Positions 54,581 through 64,000 of a DNA stretch of 64,000 nt are shown here, in pieces. Below the pieces are notes generated by a model, which saw nothing but the letters and a program-made list of their open reading frames with translations, was not told the origin of the DNA and searched no databases. Position numbers and translations under genes: made by a program. The stretch's first letter is position 1; each line of letters begins with the position of its first letter. Origin of the DNA: Anniella stebbinsi (lineage: Eukaryota > Chordata > Lepidosauria > Squamata > Anniellidae); the NCBI GenBank assembly GCA_029215795.1, contig JARDYH010000003.1, positions 64,736,109-64,800,108 on the forward strand, given 5' to 3'.

Positions 54581-54750
54581 TAAGAACATAGACGAGCCAT
54601 GCTGGATCAGACAAGGGTCCATCTAGTCCAGCACTCTGGTCACACAATGACCAACCAGCTGTTGACCAGGGACCCACAAGCAGGATGCAGTACATCAGCA
54701 CCCTCCCACCCATGTTCCCCAGCAACTAGTGTATATAGGCTTACTCCCTC
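54580..54750 (-). pseudogene. CR1 LINE 3' UTR fragment inserted in a SINE
   Basis: AGCCATGCTGGATCAGACAA, GGGTCCATCTAGTCCAGCAC, ACCCACAAGCAGGATGC, TGTATATAGGCTTACTCCC: a short CR1 3' end on the minus strand. The CR1 is younger than the SINE it interrupts. Confidence 0.85.
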
Positions 54751-54754
54751 TCTG

Positions 54755-54835
54755 TATAACCTGAAAGTTGGTAGTTGTGAGGATAAACCTGGTGGAAATG
54801 CAGCATATAATCATCAGAAATAAATATTACACAAA
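54755..54835 (+). repeat. tRNA-derived SINE, 3' part of the copy at 54459
   Basis: AACCTGAAAGTTGGTAGTTG, TGAGGATAAACCTGG and a TAAATA tail continue the SINE body after CR1. Confidence 0.6.
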
Positions 54836-54839
54836 CAAA

Positions 54840-55195
54840 ACTGGTTCTGGAAAATAGGAGGGGACAGGAAAAAGGGTGCTTCCAAATTAGGTCTTTATTG
54901 CATGATTACACAGCTTCCTTCAATTTATAGCCTTCCTATGCTTTTGCACTGCTTCTTCTGACTTTCTTCTTACCAGAAAAAAGCCAATTAAGGAGAAAAA
55001 TATGCAACAGCTGCGCAAGATCTTTTGATTGTTAGTGCTAGAAGCCTTCCATCTGGAAGCCCCCCAAGACTACAGTACAAGCTTGTAAATATTGTGTGTA
55101 GTCTCTAAATACTCTTGAAGCCATCCATATTCAGAGTAGCACATTGAAGTCAAATGTGCTACTCTGAATGCTCTGCCTTTAGCACAGATTAAAAA
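54840..55195. other. Unique DNA
   Basis: A short inverted pair (TTCAGAGTAGCACATTGAAGT near 55130 and GTGCTACTCTGAATG near 55160) is present; nothing else recognised. Confidence 0.45.
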
Positions 55196-55204
55196 CTGTA
55201 TGCA

Positions 55205-55815
55205 GTGATAAGTAAACCACAAATCTACACCTTGTGTCAAATCATTACAATCCCATGATGGCAACACTATATCCCTCTTGTGCATTTATACCTCTTAGGA
55301 CACAAAATGAGTGTCATCAGATGGGGGGGAATCACGTTTCCCTACCATCGCTTTGCCTCCTGCTGCTGTCCCACAATAGGGATGAACAGATTCCTCTTTC
55401 TTCACACAGGGAAGAAAGAGGAAGCAAGCAACAACCGCGTGGCCCATTCAGTGGATGTTTTTATCACACTGCTTCTCCTGCACACAGCAGGAAATGGTGG
55501 CAAGTTTCACTATAGGCCAAAAGATCAGATTTCTCTGTCTTATTTTGTGACGGAAAAAAGACCAGAAGGAGCGGGAGACGTGTGGGAAGTGGACGGCGTT
55601 GTCAAAAGGACCTGCGAAAAAATGTGAGTGGCCAGTAATGAGCATGCCATCAAACACTCGTCTAATGATGCTCAATGACATTTGTTGCGGTATAGTGTGA
55701 AATTAAAAAAAAGGAAATAATACTACGAAAGCTGTATATGGAATGTGTAATATGCCCAAACAGTTATCAGTGCACTTCAATACTTCTATAAAGTAGCAGT
55801 GCAAATCTACCCAAG
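55205..55815. mobile_element. MITE, 'ATCTACAC' family, interrupted by another MITE
   Basis: The left part (AAATCTACACCTTGTGTCAA, ATCATTACAATCCC; 55205-55310) and right part (CAACAGTTATCAGTGCACTT-like, CAGTGCAAATCTACCC; 55679-55815) are the two halves of the element seen uninterrupted, in opposite orientation, at 7940-8093. Confidence 0.78.
55311..55673. mobile_element. MITE of the ATCAGACAAG family, nested (363 bp)
   Basis: Flanked by AATGA on both sides (55306-55310 and 55674-55678), read as a 5-bp target duplication. Ends GTGTCATCAGATG and (reverse complement) GAGCATCATTAGACG. The interior matches 17870-18216 and 32262-32592. It is the fullest copy of the family. Confidence 0.83.
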
Positions 55816-55819
55816 TCAT

Positions 55820-56850
55820 TTTAAAAATTTTGCACAGCCATTTGCATGAGGAAAGGGTAGGCTACTCCATGACCATATGTCTCCCACACATGGAATTCAT
55901 ATCATTCCTCAAGCAAGCTCTAAATAATTTAAATGCAGATACAGGTTGCTGCGATAATTTGCTCTTTCCACAGCAGTTTATTACAGCACTTATTTGACAG
56001 CAGGTGATTATGTGGATGGTGACTATGGGTATATTCTCATAAGGAGAATGAATAAACTCTTCCTTTCTCCTTTTGTCCTTTCTCCTTACCTGCCTTGATT
56101 TGCAAGATATAACTGTGAGCCGCAGAGTCACATGCTGCCCTTCCTTTCTGATACACCATTTATGTAAAGTATGGTGTGCGCACATAAATAATGATGTCCA
56201 AGTTACTAAATCTTGATCCCCAGTTGTTGAAAGAGACACGTAATGCAAAGTGTGGAGAACGTAACGTAAAAATTATATAATGGAACATAGATTAGTTATA
56301 GTTAAATCTTCAACAAATATTTTAATGTTAGCATTTCTTTTTGTTGCTGTCTGGGGTAAACAGTACCTTAAAATCGAGTAATTATTTTTGGTGATGGAAA
56401 TACTGATATCAGCTAGTGGTTTTATTTGAGTTTTTCAGCACACACGCTATTATTATTTGATTAAGGCATATCATGTTAACACTCTTTCACAATAAATACA
56501 TGAACTAGGGGTTTTCACATGTGTAGACTTTAAGAGCAAAGACGTATATCATTGCCAAATGCATAAGTCATATAATGTTAGGATTATCTTCAGCCATGAT
56601 AATTTATAAACCTAATAAATTAGTCATAAAGATTGTTTGGTTTTTATTTTTGATTGCTAAATTTCTAGAGGCAAGTCTCTCCAACCTTAAGAACTAGGCT
56701 GTGCAGAGAGCTTGTACAGACAAGTGAACACAGTTAGATTGGCATTTAAAATATACCAAACTTGTGTGTACACCTGCGTAACCATTTTCAACACCTGAAG
56801 GTTATTTTTGGTGCGTAGCACCATCTACAATGTCAATATAAGCCATAGTA
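55820..56850. other. Unique AT-rich block
   Basis: About 1 kb without repeats. 56250-56680 is especially AT-rich with TAAT and ATTA motifs. ORF 55862-56248 (minus) has no family. Confidence 0.5.
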
Positions 56851-56854
56851 GATG

Positions 56855-56927
56855 AGTCCTATGCATGCTTATTCAGGAGTCAGCCACACTGAATTCAGTG
56901 GGCCTTAGTCCTAAATAAAGGTACATA
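56855..56927. mobile_element. Short palindromic MITE fragment
   Basis: TATGCATGCTTATTCAGGAG, CACTGAATTCAGTGGGCC; family of 32672-32765. Confidence 0.7.
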
Positions 56928-57012
56928 ATATAGCAGCAAAACACAACAAAGGACCTTGTGGCATTGTAAAGGCTAAGACATTTACTGTGGTAGGCATGAG
57001 CTCATCATGGGA
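56928..57012. repeat. Interspersed repeat fragment, relative of 4940-5033
   Basis: AAAGGACCTTGTGGCATTGT, AAAGGCTAAGACATTTAC, GGCATGAGCTCATCATGG follow the layout of the repeat at 4940-5033. Confidence 0.4.
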
Positions 57013-57243
57013 CTGGTAGGGTGGCCTCTTTTACAGTCCTCTATTGAAGGGCTTCCAGAGGAACTGTCCTCTATTTTGAAGCCATCTTCTATTTGAAGGC
57101 CTGTCTAGTCCAAGTCCAGTTTAGACATAAAGAACCATCAGAAGGAAGAGCTGGGCCTTGAAGTTGTCCAGCACCAGCACCTGGACAGCAGACTGAGGAA
57201 GGCACACAGTCTTCTACACTGCAATGAGATGCACTGTATTTCT

Positions 57244-57245
<2 letters not shown>

Positions 57246-57287
<42 letters not shown>
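57246..57287. repeat. (AAT)n microsatellite
   Basis: About 14 AAT units. Confidence 0.95.
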
Positions 57288-57288
<1 letters not shown>

Positions 57289-57523
57289 TCTAAATTGGCA
57301 TGTATACATATAAATTAGCATATACAAATATTATGCAAATGATCAGCATCCTCTTTTTTTGGTGCTGCATGTCCTCTCTTTTTGGCAAGTCATGAGACTT
57401 GGGACTGAGACATTCAGCCAGCAAGCTAGCAGTCAAAGGCAGCTTCGCCTTGCCAGCACTGTTCCATGCCATCACTTGCCCATGCAACCACCTGCCCACC
57501 ACCTCTAATCCTCAACAGTGAGA

Positions 57524-58082
57524 CTGGCCTTTTCTACACCATAGGGGTGTAGAAGGCAGAGGGCAGGCGATCCTGGAAGTACCTGCTTCCGGGATCGTCG
57601 CTCTCAGTGCACATCATGGGTGCAATGTGCCGGGTTCCTCCCAGGTCGTCGCACATCACGCCAACCATTTTGTTTTTTGTTTTTTTTAACCTGGGAAGAG
57701 CGCAAGAGCGCTCCTCTGCAAACAGTAAGTTTTTTAAAAAAAATAAAACTGCACGCGTGTGGGCCCCCACCCCCTCCCTGCCTTCCTAGGGGTGGCGAAA
57801 CTGGTGCCACTCCCTCCCCTGATGGAAATGGAGCCGTGTGGTGCGGCTCCGTGCCCATTTGTGCTGCCTCACTTACTCATGAGTAAGCGCAGCAGCACCC
57901 GGGATGGATGGTCACATATTCCATGGTCCTGAAAACTGGAAGATTTGGGATTTTCCAGGGTTCCCTTATCCCTAGAACATCCCATGGCAACCCCCCACCC
58001 CCTGGAGTCCCTGGGCGTCATTTGGACACACAGGGGCCATCCAGGGGCCATCCAAGGTGAAACGCCTGGTGTAAAAAGGGCC
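57524..58082. mobile_element. MITE with GGCCTTTTCTACACCA ends (559 bp)
   Basis: Left CTGGCCTTTTCTACACCA and reverse-complement right GGCCCTTTTTTACACCA. TGAGA directly outside both ends (57519-57523 and 58083-58087) suggests a 5-bp duplication. The interior holds GCTTCCGGGATCGTCGC and GAGCGCAAGAGCGCTC palindromic motifs. Open frames 57604-57858 (minus) and 57620-57886 are shadows. Confidence 0.75.
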
Positions 58083-58089
58083 TGAGAAG

Positions 58090-58900
58090 TGGCTCACAGC
58101 AGCCATTTAAAATTTTGTAGCCCAAACACACTCTATGATTTCACAACGTGAACAGTTCCAGCACATGTACAATTGGGGGATGAGAAAATAAATACAAATA
58201 AAAATGTTGAGGGGAATTGGTGGCCAGGGATGGTGGTAAACCAGCATCTTCCTCTCTTGTTCAGCTACTCTGCAGTCTGCCCAATGCAGAGCACTTCCAG
58301 GCTGATGTTTACCTGGTCATCTGGCAACCTAAGGAGTTTTGCAAGATGAAATTATAATATGAGTGACTGCCCACTGAGATCAGGGAGATGGTGCATGACT
58401 CAATCAATACCCCTAAACAAGATTCAACTCACAAGGTGTCACCAAACCCATAAATGGTTCCAAGCATGCACAAGCATTGTGGCTTGGGGCTCAGTTAGCA
58501 TGACACCACATGCCAAATAACTACTGTACATAGTGCAAATAACCTAGCTACACCATGATTAAGGGCTGATGAAATTGTATCAAGCCTGCAGTTTGACCCT
58601 GTGTCATATGAACCAGAGTTCATTTTCAGGTATGACAGTATTTCTTCAGCCCTTAATAATGACTTTTATTATACTTAGTAGCAACAGCAAGGTTTATGAT
58701 TTTAGTACACGAGCCCCAGCCCACGACTATCCCAATATAAACATACACCCCTGCCATTTTGTGGAGCTTTACTAGGTGTTGTTTTATATTCTTCAGAGGC
58801 ATTCCACATGCTCCTTCTCCAATTATGGCATGTACATCCCACCAGATTTTTACAGTGGGGAGATAAATGAGATCTGTCCACCCCCATGCGGCCATCTTCT
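58090..58900. other. Unique DNA
   Basis: Nothing recognised; short frames at 58653-58916 (minus) have no family. Confidence 0.5.
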
Positions 58901-58905
58901 CATAG

Positions 58906-59742
58906 GGCTCCATCACACCAGCAATTTATTGCACTCTCACCATGCCTAGTATGTGTTTTTGCATCGTGGTACTTACATGATGTTGTCCCTGTCTTGTGCT
59001 CATCTCGCTTCTTCCCCTCCATTTTCCATCTTATTTTGGAGCAGGGAAAGTCTGGTCTTTTTCCCTCTGTGTGCAATAAAGCCGCTCCTCCCTCCCATGT
59101 ATTGCTGTCCTTGTGTAATATTGGACCATCCCGTTTTTTGTTGAGGTCATGTGTGTCGAAGGGTGGTCTCGCTGACAAAAGAGGAGGGCAGTGTGGTTCT
59201 CTGCTCAACTGCTCAACTGTGAAGGGGGAGGGAGAGAGGGCGCCTGAACACCCTGTGGAGAAGGCGAGCGAGGCGCCACCAATGCCCAGGACTCAGTCCC
59301 ATTCAACCCTATGGTTCTAACTCCTGAGTAGGTCTGTCTAGGTTTCCTGACCAGAACAATGTTGGCTTCCCCTTGCCATGCCAACATTGACAACAAACTT
59401 CTACAAAAACGAATTGTAATACTTTCTCTTCACTTATATCGTTTAATATGATCTTAGGGGAAAGCATAGTGTGTTATTTTGCAGGCTGCCGCACTATTGT
59501 ATTTGCGCAGAAATAAAAAAGAATTTAAATTGTTTTTAAAAATTAACTGCAGGGAAAAGGAGAACGTAGGGGGTGGGGTGGGAGATTTTGCCAGCATAAT
59601 AGTGATACAGGTGAAAAGATACATGAGCTGAAATAGCGCAACAACGCACAAACGTGAAAGTGCCCAGCGCTTGACTTGCTAAGGAAATGGAGGGGGGAAC
59701 CATGGACACAAATCGTAGGGGAAAGGTAGGTGTGATGGAGCC
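58906..59742. mobile_element. MITE of the GGCTCCATCACACC family, best copy (837 bp)
   Basis: Perfect terminal inverted repeats GGCTCCATCACACC at both ends, and CATAG directly outside each (58901-58905 and 59743-59747): a 5-bp target duplication. The inverted copy at 49497-50358 is colinear along its length; 11342-12001 is a diverged relative. No open frame resembles a transposase; 58886-59320 (144 codons) is a chance frame. Confidence 0.92.
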
Positions 59743-59747
59743 CATAG

Positions 59748-60270
59748 TCAACCTTCAGACAAAATGTGGTGCTAGATCAGGGCTTTCAGGAGAATCATGC
59801 AAAGGATTAAATGAGGTTAGGGCATGCTTGGTCTGCTTTTGTATGAAAGCCTCGTGATAATTTTACAATAGCACTGGTTTTCCAAAGTGCATTGGTGTCT
59901 GCGATGGTCCGATGCCTGTGACATTCTCTCATCTTCCTTTTCTAAAATATTCTCTCTTTGTTATTCTCCATGAGTGCACTGCTTACACATTCTGACGCCA
60001 CCGCTTAAAGAATGATAATGACAAGGCATGATTAAAACGGAAGTACAGAAAAATGTATTACAGGGTATACAAACTTTAAGTAAGAGTGTTTTTATCTATC
60101 AAAGTGGTATTTAATAATATATACAAAAAGGAAAACACTGCACAGAGGTAAGAAGGTGTAGGATCCGTTCAAGCAATATGTAATTAGAATGTGACTGTAT
60201 GGTAGTCCTGTTTTCTCAAATGTCTGAATTAAAAAAAATTAAAAGCTGGAACCAATTAAATAGAGCAAAG
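59748..60270. other. Unique DNA
   Basis: Nothing recognised. Confidence 0.5.
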
Positions 60271-60274
60271 GACC

Positions 60275-60790
60275 ATGAATCCAGCTCTGTCTAATGTGCA
60301 CCTTGTCAGTCTGATTAATCTGTATTGTGGATTTCATCCACACGGGGCTATCCAGAGGCTTTATGGAGACGGGGGGGGGGGGGGAGGAGAAGATGTGACG
60401 TCTGGCCCCTCCCACTATTCGGACCCATTCATGTGTGGGTCCCTGGTGAGCAATGTGGGAGGGTCGGGGCAAGGGCACAGGAGCCTGAAGCAAATTGCTC
60501 CAGTTGTTCCCCACCCCACAAGGCATTCCATCCACAATATGCCTCTGTATTCAGCCATCAGTTTTGCTATGAAACCAAACGACATTATTATTAGCCAAAG
60601 CAACTGTTTTGCCAGTAGGACTCTGAGGCACAACATATAAAACAGATTTCACTGTCTCTGGGCTAATTGGAGAACAAGCCCTTCCCTAAAGCAGCTCAGC
60701 TAAATCCAACATTCCCTACATAATAAATTCAATATTTACTGCAAATAGCTGTCTTGTCATTGTTAGTGATGCCAGTCAAATGATGGCATA
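60275..60790. other. Unrecognised DNA with a G homopolymer at 60370-60382
   Basis: Overlapping open frames on both strands (60275-60640, 60239-60535 minus) have no family. The block may be an unidentified MITE, since GTGGATTTCATCCACACGG forms a local palindrome. Confidence 0.4.
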
Positions 60791-60792
60791 TT

Positions 60793-60923
60793 AAGGCCAC
60801 ACCCTATTCCTGTTTAAACAGAAAAAAGGCCTACAACTCCCAGCATGCCCCAGCCAGCCATGCTGGGAGTTGTAGGCATTTTTTCTGTCTAAACACATGT
60901 ATACATATAGCATTGTGCCTTAA
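60793..60923. mobile_element. Foldback MITE, relative of 4525-4631
   Basis: GTTTAAACAGAAAAAAGGCC, ACAACTCCCAGCATG at left mirror CATGCTGGGAGTTGTAGGC, TTTTTTCTGTCTAAACA at right. Outer parts AAGGCCACACCCTATTCC and (reverse complement) AAGGCACAATGCTATATG are more diverged. Confidence 0.8.
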
Positions 60924-61003
60924 GTTGCTGAAATTATGTATGTATTTTAAATATTGGTATTTCCCGTTCCATTCCTGGTCATTATCTCTCTACAAACATT
61001 GAC

Positions 61004-61503
61004 TGGGTTCGGATGACATGATAACCCACTATGGATTAAATAATCCACAGTGGGTTATTTAACCTAACGTGGGTTATTGTGTAATGTGGTGGGCTTTTTT
61101 TCACCCCATGGTGGAGTAAAGCCACACAAATAACCAACGATGTGCAGAGTAGGTTATTTGAACCACCATTGGTTATCGTGTTCTGTGGAGGGCACAGTTT
61201 GTTATTTTTATCAGCTACAGAGTTGCTAGGCAAGAGTGGTCAAAGTGGTGGCTGCCACTCTATTAGAGCTGGCAGAACTCTATTATCAGCAGGGAGGGAT
61301 GATGGGATACAAGCAGGAGGATTGAGAGGAGGAGGGAGGGCAGGGGATGTGTTAGTCAATGCACCGTGGATTAATAATCCACTCACAATTGCATATAACC
61401 AACTCATGGTTAGTTATTTCTCAGATTGTGTGGGGAGTACCTGCAAAATAACCAACTGTGAGTTGACTATTAACCCACTATTGACTATCATCCAAATGCA
61501 GCC
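61004..61503. mobile_element. MITE with TTCGGATGACAT ends (about 500 bp)
   Basis: Left GACTGGGTTCGGATGACATG and reverse-complement right GGCTGCATTTGGATGATAG. The interior is a chain of short palindromes around GGGTTATT / AATAACCC and ATAATCCACAGTGGG. Same layout as 62385-62925; related end at 23015. Confidence 0.78.
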
Positions 61504-61509
61504 ATTTTC

Positions 61510-62335
61510 ACACACCATATTGTAAGGACTTTTTGCATTATTTGGATCTGCAATGCAAACGTGCGTTAGCTCACATGAACATTTGATGTCCGATGGACCT
61601 CTTTCACTTTCTATCCTGCATACAAATATAAAGAAAAGAGTTCAGTTGTGTTTTTAGCTGCTTATGTGAAAATGGTCTAGAAGACTGAAATAAAATCTTA
61701 ATCCCTATCTCGATGGAGGACCAAGTAGATTGTGAAGCAAGCCACATCTTGTCACTTCACATGTAGGTTTTGGTCCAGACGTATAGCCATTACAATTTGG
61801 TCCTTACAAATAACAAAATCAACTGATGAAGAAACACTTCATTTACATTTCCTTATTTCAAATCCAGAAAATGTTTTTGCAGACTACAGCAATTTTCAAA
61901 GTAGGTCAAAATTTGGCTCTAAATAGACAGAGCTATACATTTATTAAAATCACCTCTGGACATATCCGAAATTGCTTGATGTTAAAACACTGATCTCCAG
62001 AGAAGCGATTCTCTAGTCACAAAATACAGTAGTTAAAATTAATTGGAGAAGTTCACATTTACCCGGTCCAACTAACTAATCTCTGGACATTCAGTTCATT
62101 TCTTTTGGTGGGGGTGGGGGTGGGGGGGTGCGAGGAATAATCTGTTTTGTTTTCAATGTTTTTTAATAGTATTTTTCAAAAATCTTCTCTCTGGGAAAGC
62201 TGCATTTCTTGATTTTAGAATGTGCTGAAAACAAATAACTTCTGTAAGATGTTATTTCCAAACAGAAAATGTGTAGTCCAATTGTTAGACTTGGTCCCAA
62301 TTGTTAGATTTGGACTTGAAAACTTGTGTTCAGCT
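61510..62335. other. Unique DNA
   Basis: G-rich simple patch at 62107-62131; nothing else recognised. Confidence 0.5.
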
Positions 62336-62339
62336 CCTA

Positions 62340-63090
62340 CTCGTGCTCACTATGCTAGTGCTTGCCTGACCTCCAGACACAGGGGCTGAATTCAGACAAC
62401 ACATTAAGCAACTGGGGGGGGGGGGGGACAATCATCAGTTGTGTTGATTATTGTGTTGTGTGGAGGGTAACACGCCACTCACAAACTATTGACGGTATGC
62501 TATTCCGCCCAAATAAGCAACTGAGAGAAACAACTGGCTTGCAAGTTGTTTAGCTCGAAGCCAGTTGTTTAAAGTGTTGTGTGGAGGGGTGAGTGGGTTA
62601 ATGGCGTGTGGTGAGTGGGTTAAAACACAAGCCCATAGAAGCAGGCAGCAAGAGCGACCAAAGTGGAGGCTGCCACTCTGCTACAACTGGTGCAACTTGC
62701 AGAGGCTGCTGGGATAGAACTGGGAGGACTGAGGGAGTAGGGAGGGTGGGGAGAGGGGCGGGGGCTGTGTCAGTCAAATGCCGGGTTGACTATTAGTACA
62801 CTCAACGCCAGCCCCAACCACCCACAGTTGTGTAGGAATATGTTGTGTGGGGAGTACCCACAAAATAACCAACTGTGAGTTGGCTACTCAACCCACCACT
62901 GACTAATGTGTTGTCCGAATTCAGCCAGGGAGTTCTACAGAAAGGGAGCCACCAAACTGAAGGTTCTATTTGAGTGGACTCCAATTGGGACAAAGGTTCA
63001 TGTGGAACCGCATCCCATCTGATGACCACAGAGACTGGGCAGGTTGGTAAGGGGGAAGGCACTCTCTCAAGTAGCCTGGTCCCAATGTAA
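62340..63090 (-). repeat. LINE-like interspersed repeat, antisense, split by a MITE
   Basis: GCCTGACCTCCAGACACAGG before and GGAGTTCTACAGAAAGGGAG, GTGGACTCCAATTGGGACAA, TCTGATGACCACAGAGACTG after the MITE at 62385-62925 line up with 40190-40350, where the repeat is continuous. The comparison confirms both the insertion point and the target duplication. Confidence 0.7.
62385..62925. mobile_element. MITE with GCTGAATTC ends (541 bp), 5-bp duplication
   Basis: Left GCTGAATTCAGACAACACAT and reverse-complement right GCTGAATTCGGACAACACAT are 19/20 identical. CAGGG lies outside both ends (62380-62384 and 62926-62930). The empty site is inferred from 40190-40210. The interior repeats CAACTGTGAGTTG-like and GTTGTGTGGAGGG motifs. 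Confidence 0.9.
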
Positions 63091-64000
63091 TGCAAGCAGC
63101 AATTATTTCTTCCACTTTAAAATTTTAACATTAATTGTCTCATATTATAATGTACAGGAATGATTATTGGCACCATCAGCTCACACTAAGGTAGCTGTTC
63201 TTTTCAGTAGAAGCATATATTGATTGATACCGCATCAACATTTCTCTAATAGGCCCACTAATAAATCATCAAGTAACTCTGTCAAATTAATGGATGCTAT
63301 TTTACAAAGACAGCCAAGAGTCTCATATTTAAATGTATGGTTTTTATCAAATGTAATAAAGGTATAAATGATGTCTTTCATTGGGCTCTCAAGTATTATT
63401 TTCCTGTTAACTTGGACGGTATTGTGAATATTTCCAATTGATATATGGAAGAAGAAATTATTCCAACTGCTTTTATTAAAGAGAGAGACCCTCCCTTTCC
63501 ATTTTCTAAGTGGTTTTCAAATTGAGCATACTTTTCTCCTTGTAAATAGCCAGTTCAGTAAAGATAGCAAAATAAGTCAGCTGTGGAATTTTGTAGGAAG
63601 CTAGTTCATCCACCAGTATCCTTACAGGAGATTTAAAAAGAAAAATGAAACAAAGCAGAAGTATGAATGATTACAGATGACCTATTAACAGCCCATTCAT
63701 ATGGTGATAATCTCAGCACATACCAGCTTGCACCTACCACATCTAACAGAAATGTCTTGCAAATAACCAGGTTACCATACAATAATTGCAATTTTCAGCC
63801 GAATTAACCTCGTTGTTTCAATAGGTCATTATTAATATCCTATCTTTGCTACCTTGGCCATTTATTGTCTCGTGCTACCTTAAATATAAGGAAGCAGTAT
63901 AGAAGCATTAGTTTTTTAAACTGTATGCAAAATATTTTCTCTTCATATGTGGAAGCAGATTTAAGTAATGGGGTACATCTTGACAAGTGGTTTGCACCAG
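63091..64000. other. Unique AT-rich block at the window end
   Basis: About 900 bp without any recognised repeat or simple sequence, rich in TAAT/ATTA motifs. No ORF of note. Candidate conserved non-coding DNA, on appearance only. Confidence 0.45.

Noticed and set aside
58886..59320. 144-codon open frame
   Set aside because: It crosses the terminal repeat of the 837-bp MITE; no similarity and not conserved in the other copies.

Overview
The window is non-coding DNA from a vertebrate, most likely a squamate reptile (lizard or snake). No protein-coding host gene, tRNA gene, rRNA gene or CRISPR array can be supported. The assignment rests on the repeats: 5'-truncated CR1 and L2 LINEs of reptilian type, tRNA-derived SINEs with recognisable A and B boxes, a 5S-rRNA-derived SINE, an R4-like LINE fragment, many non-autonomous DNA transposons (MITEs), and abundant GA, CA, ATT and GAA microsatellites. 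All protein-like signal is decayed retrotransposon reverse transcriptase.

Layout. 1-3 kb: a broken L2 reverse transcriptase whose frame is cut by a GA microsatellite and a later insertion. 3.5-3.7 kb: a degenerate short-period minisatellite. 4-12 kb: mostly unique AT-rich DNA with a few MITEs, a SINE and an L2 3' end. 12-25 kb: MITEs, LINE tails, a CR1 split by a hAT-like element, and the R4-like fragment. 25.7-27.5 kb and 35.1-37.2 kb: two extremely GC-rich non-autonomous hAT-type elements in opposite orientation. 27.5-35 kb: LINE and CR1 fragments and two copies of a 320-bp palindromic hAT-like MITE. 38-51 kb: unique DNA with LINE tails, SINEs and MITEs. 51-54.4 kb: mostly unique. 54-63 kb: nested SINE/CR1 and MITE/MITE insertions and several MITEs with 5-bp target duplications. 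63.1-64 kb: unique AT-rich DNA.

The most striking objects are the two GC-rich elements. Each has near-identical 13-bp terminal inverted repeats and a perfect 8-bp target-site duplication (GATAACTT; TTCCTAAG). Each is built almost entirely of palindromes, including tandem arrays of about 193-bp near-perfect palindromes separated by C-rich or G-rich spacers (five units in one copy, six in the other). They lie 7.7 kb apart as a long inverted pair. Nothing here encodes a transposase, so all DNA transposons seen would depend on a source elsewhere. There is no operon-like or pathway logic; the biology is that of layered transposable-element insertion.
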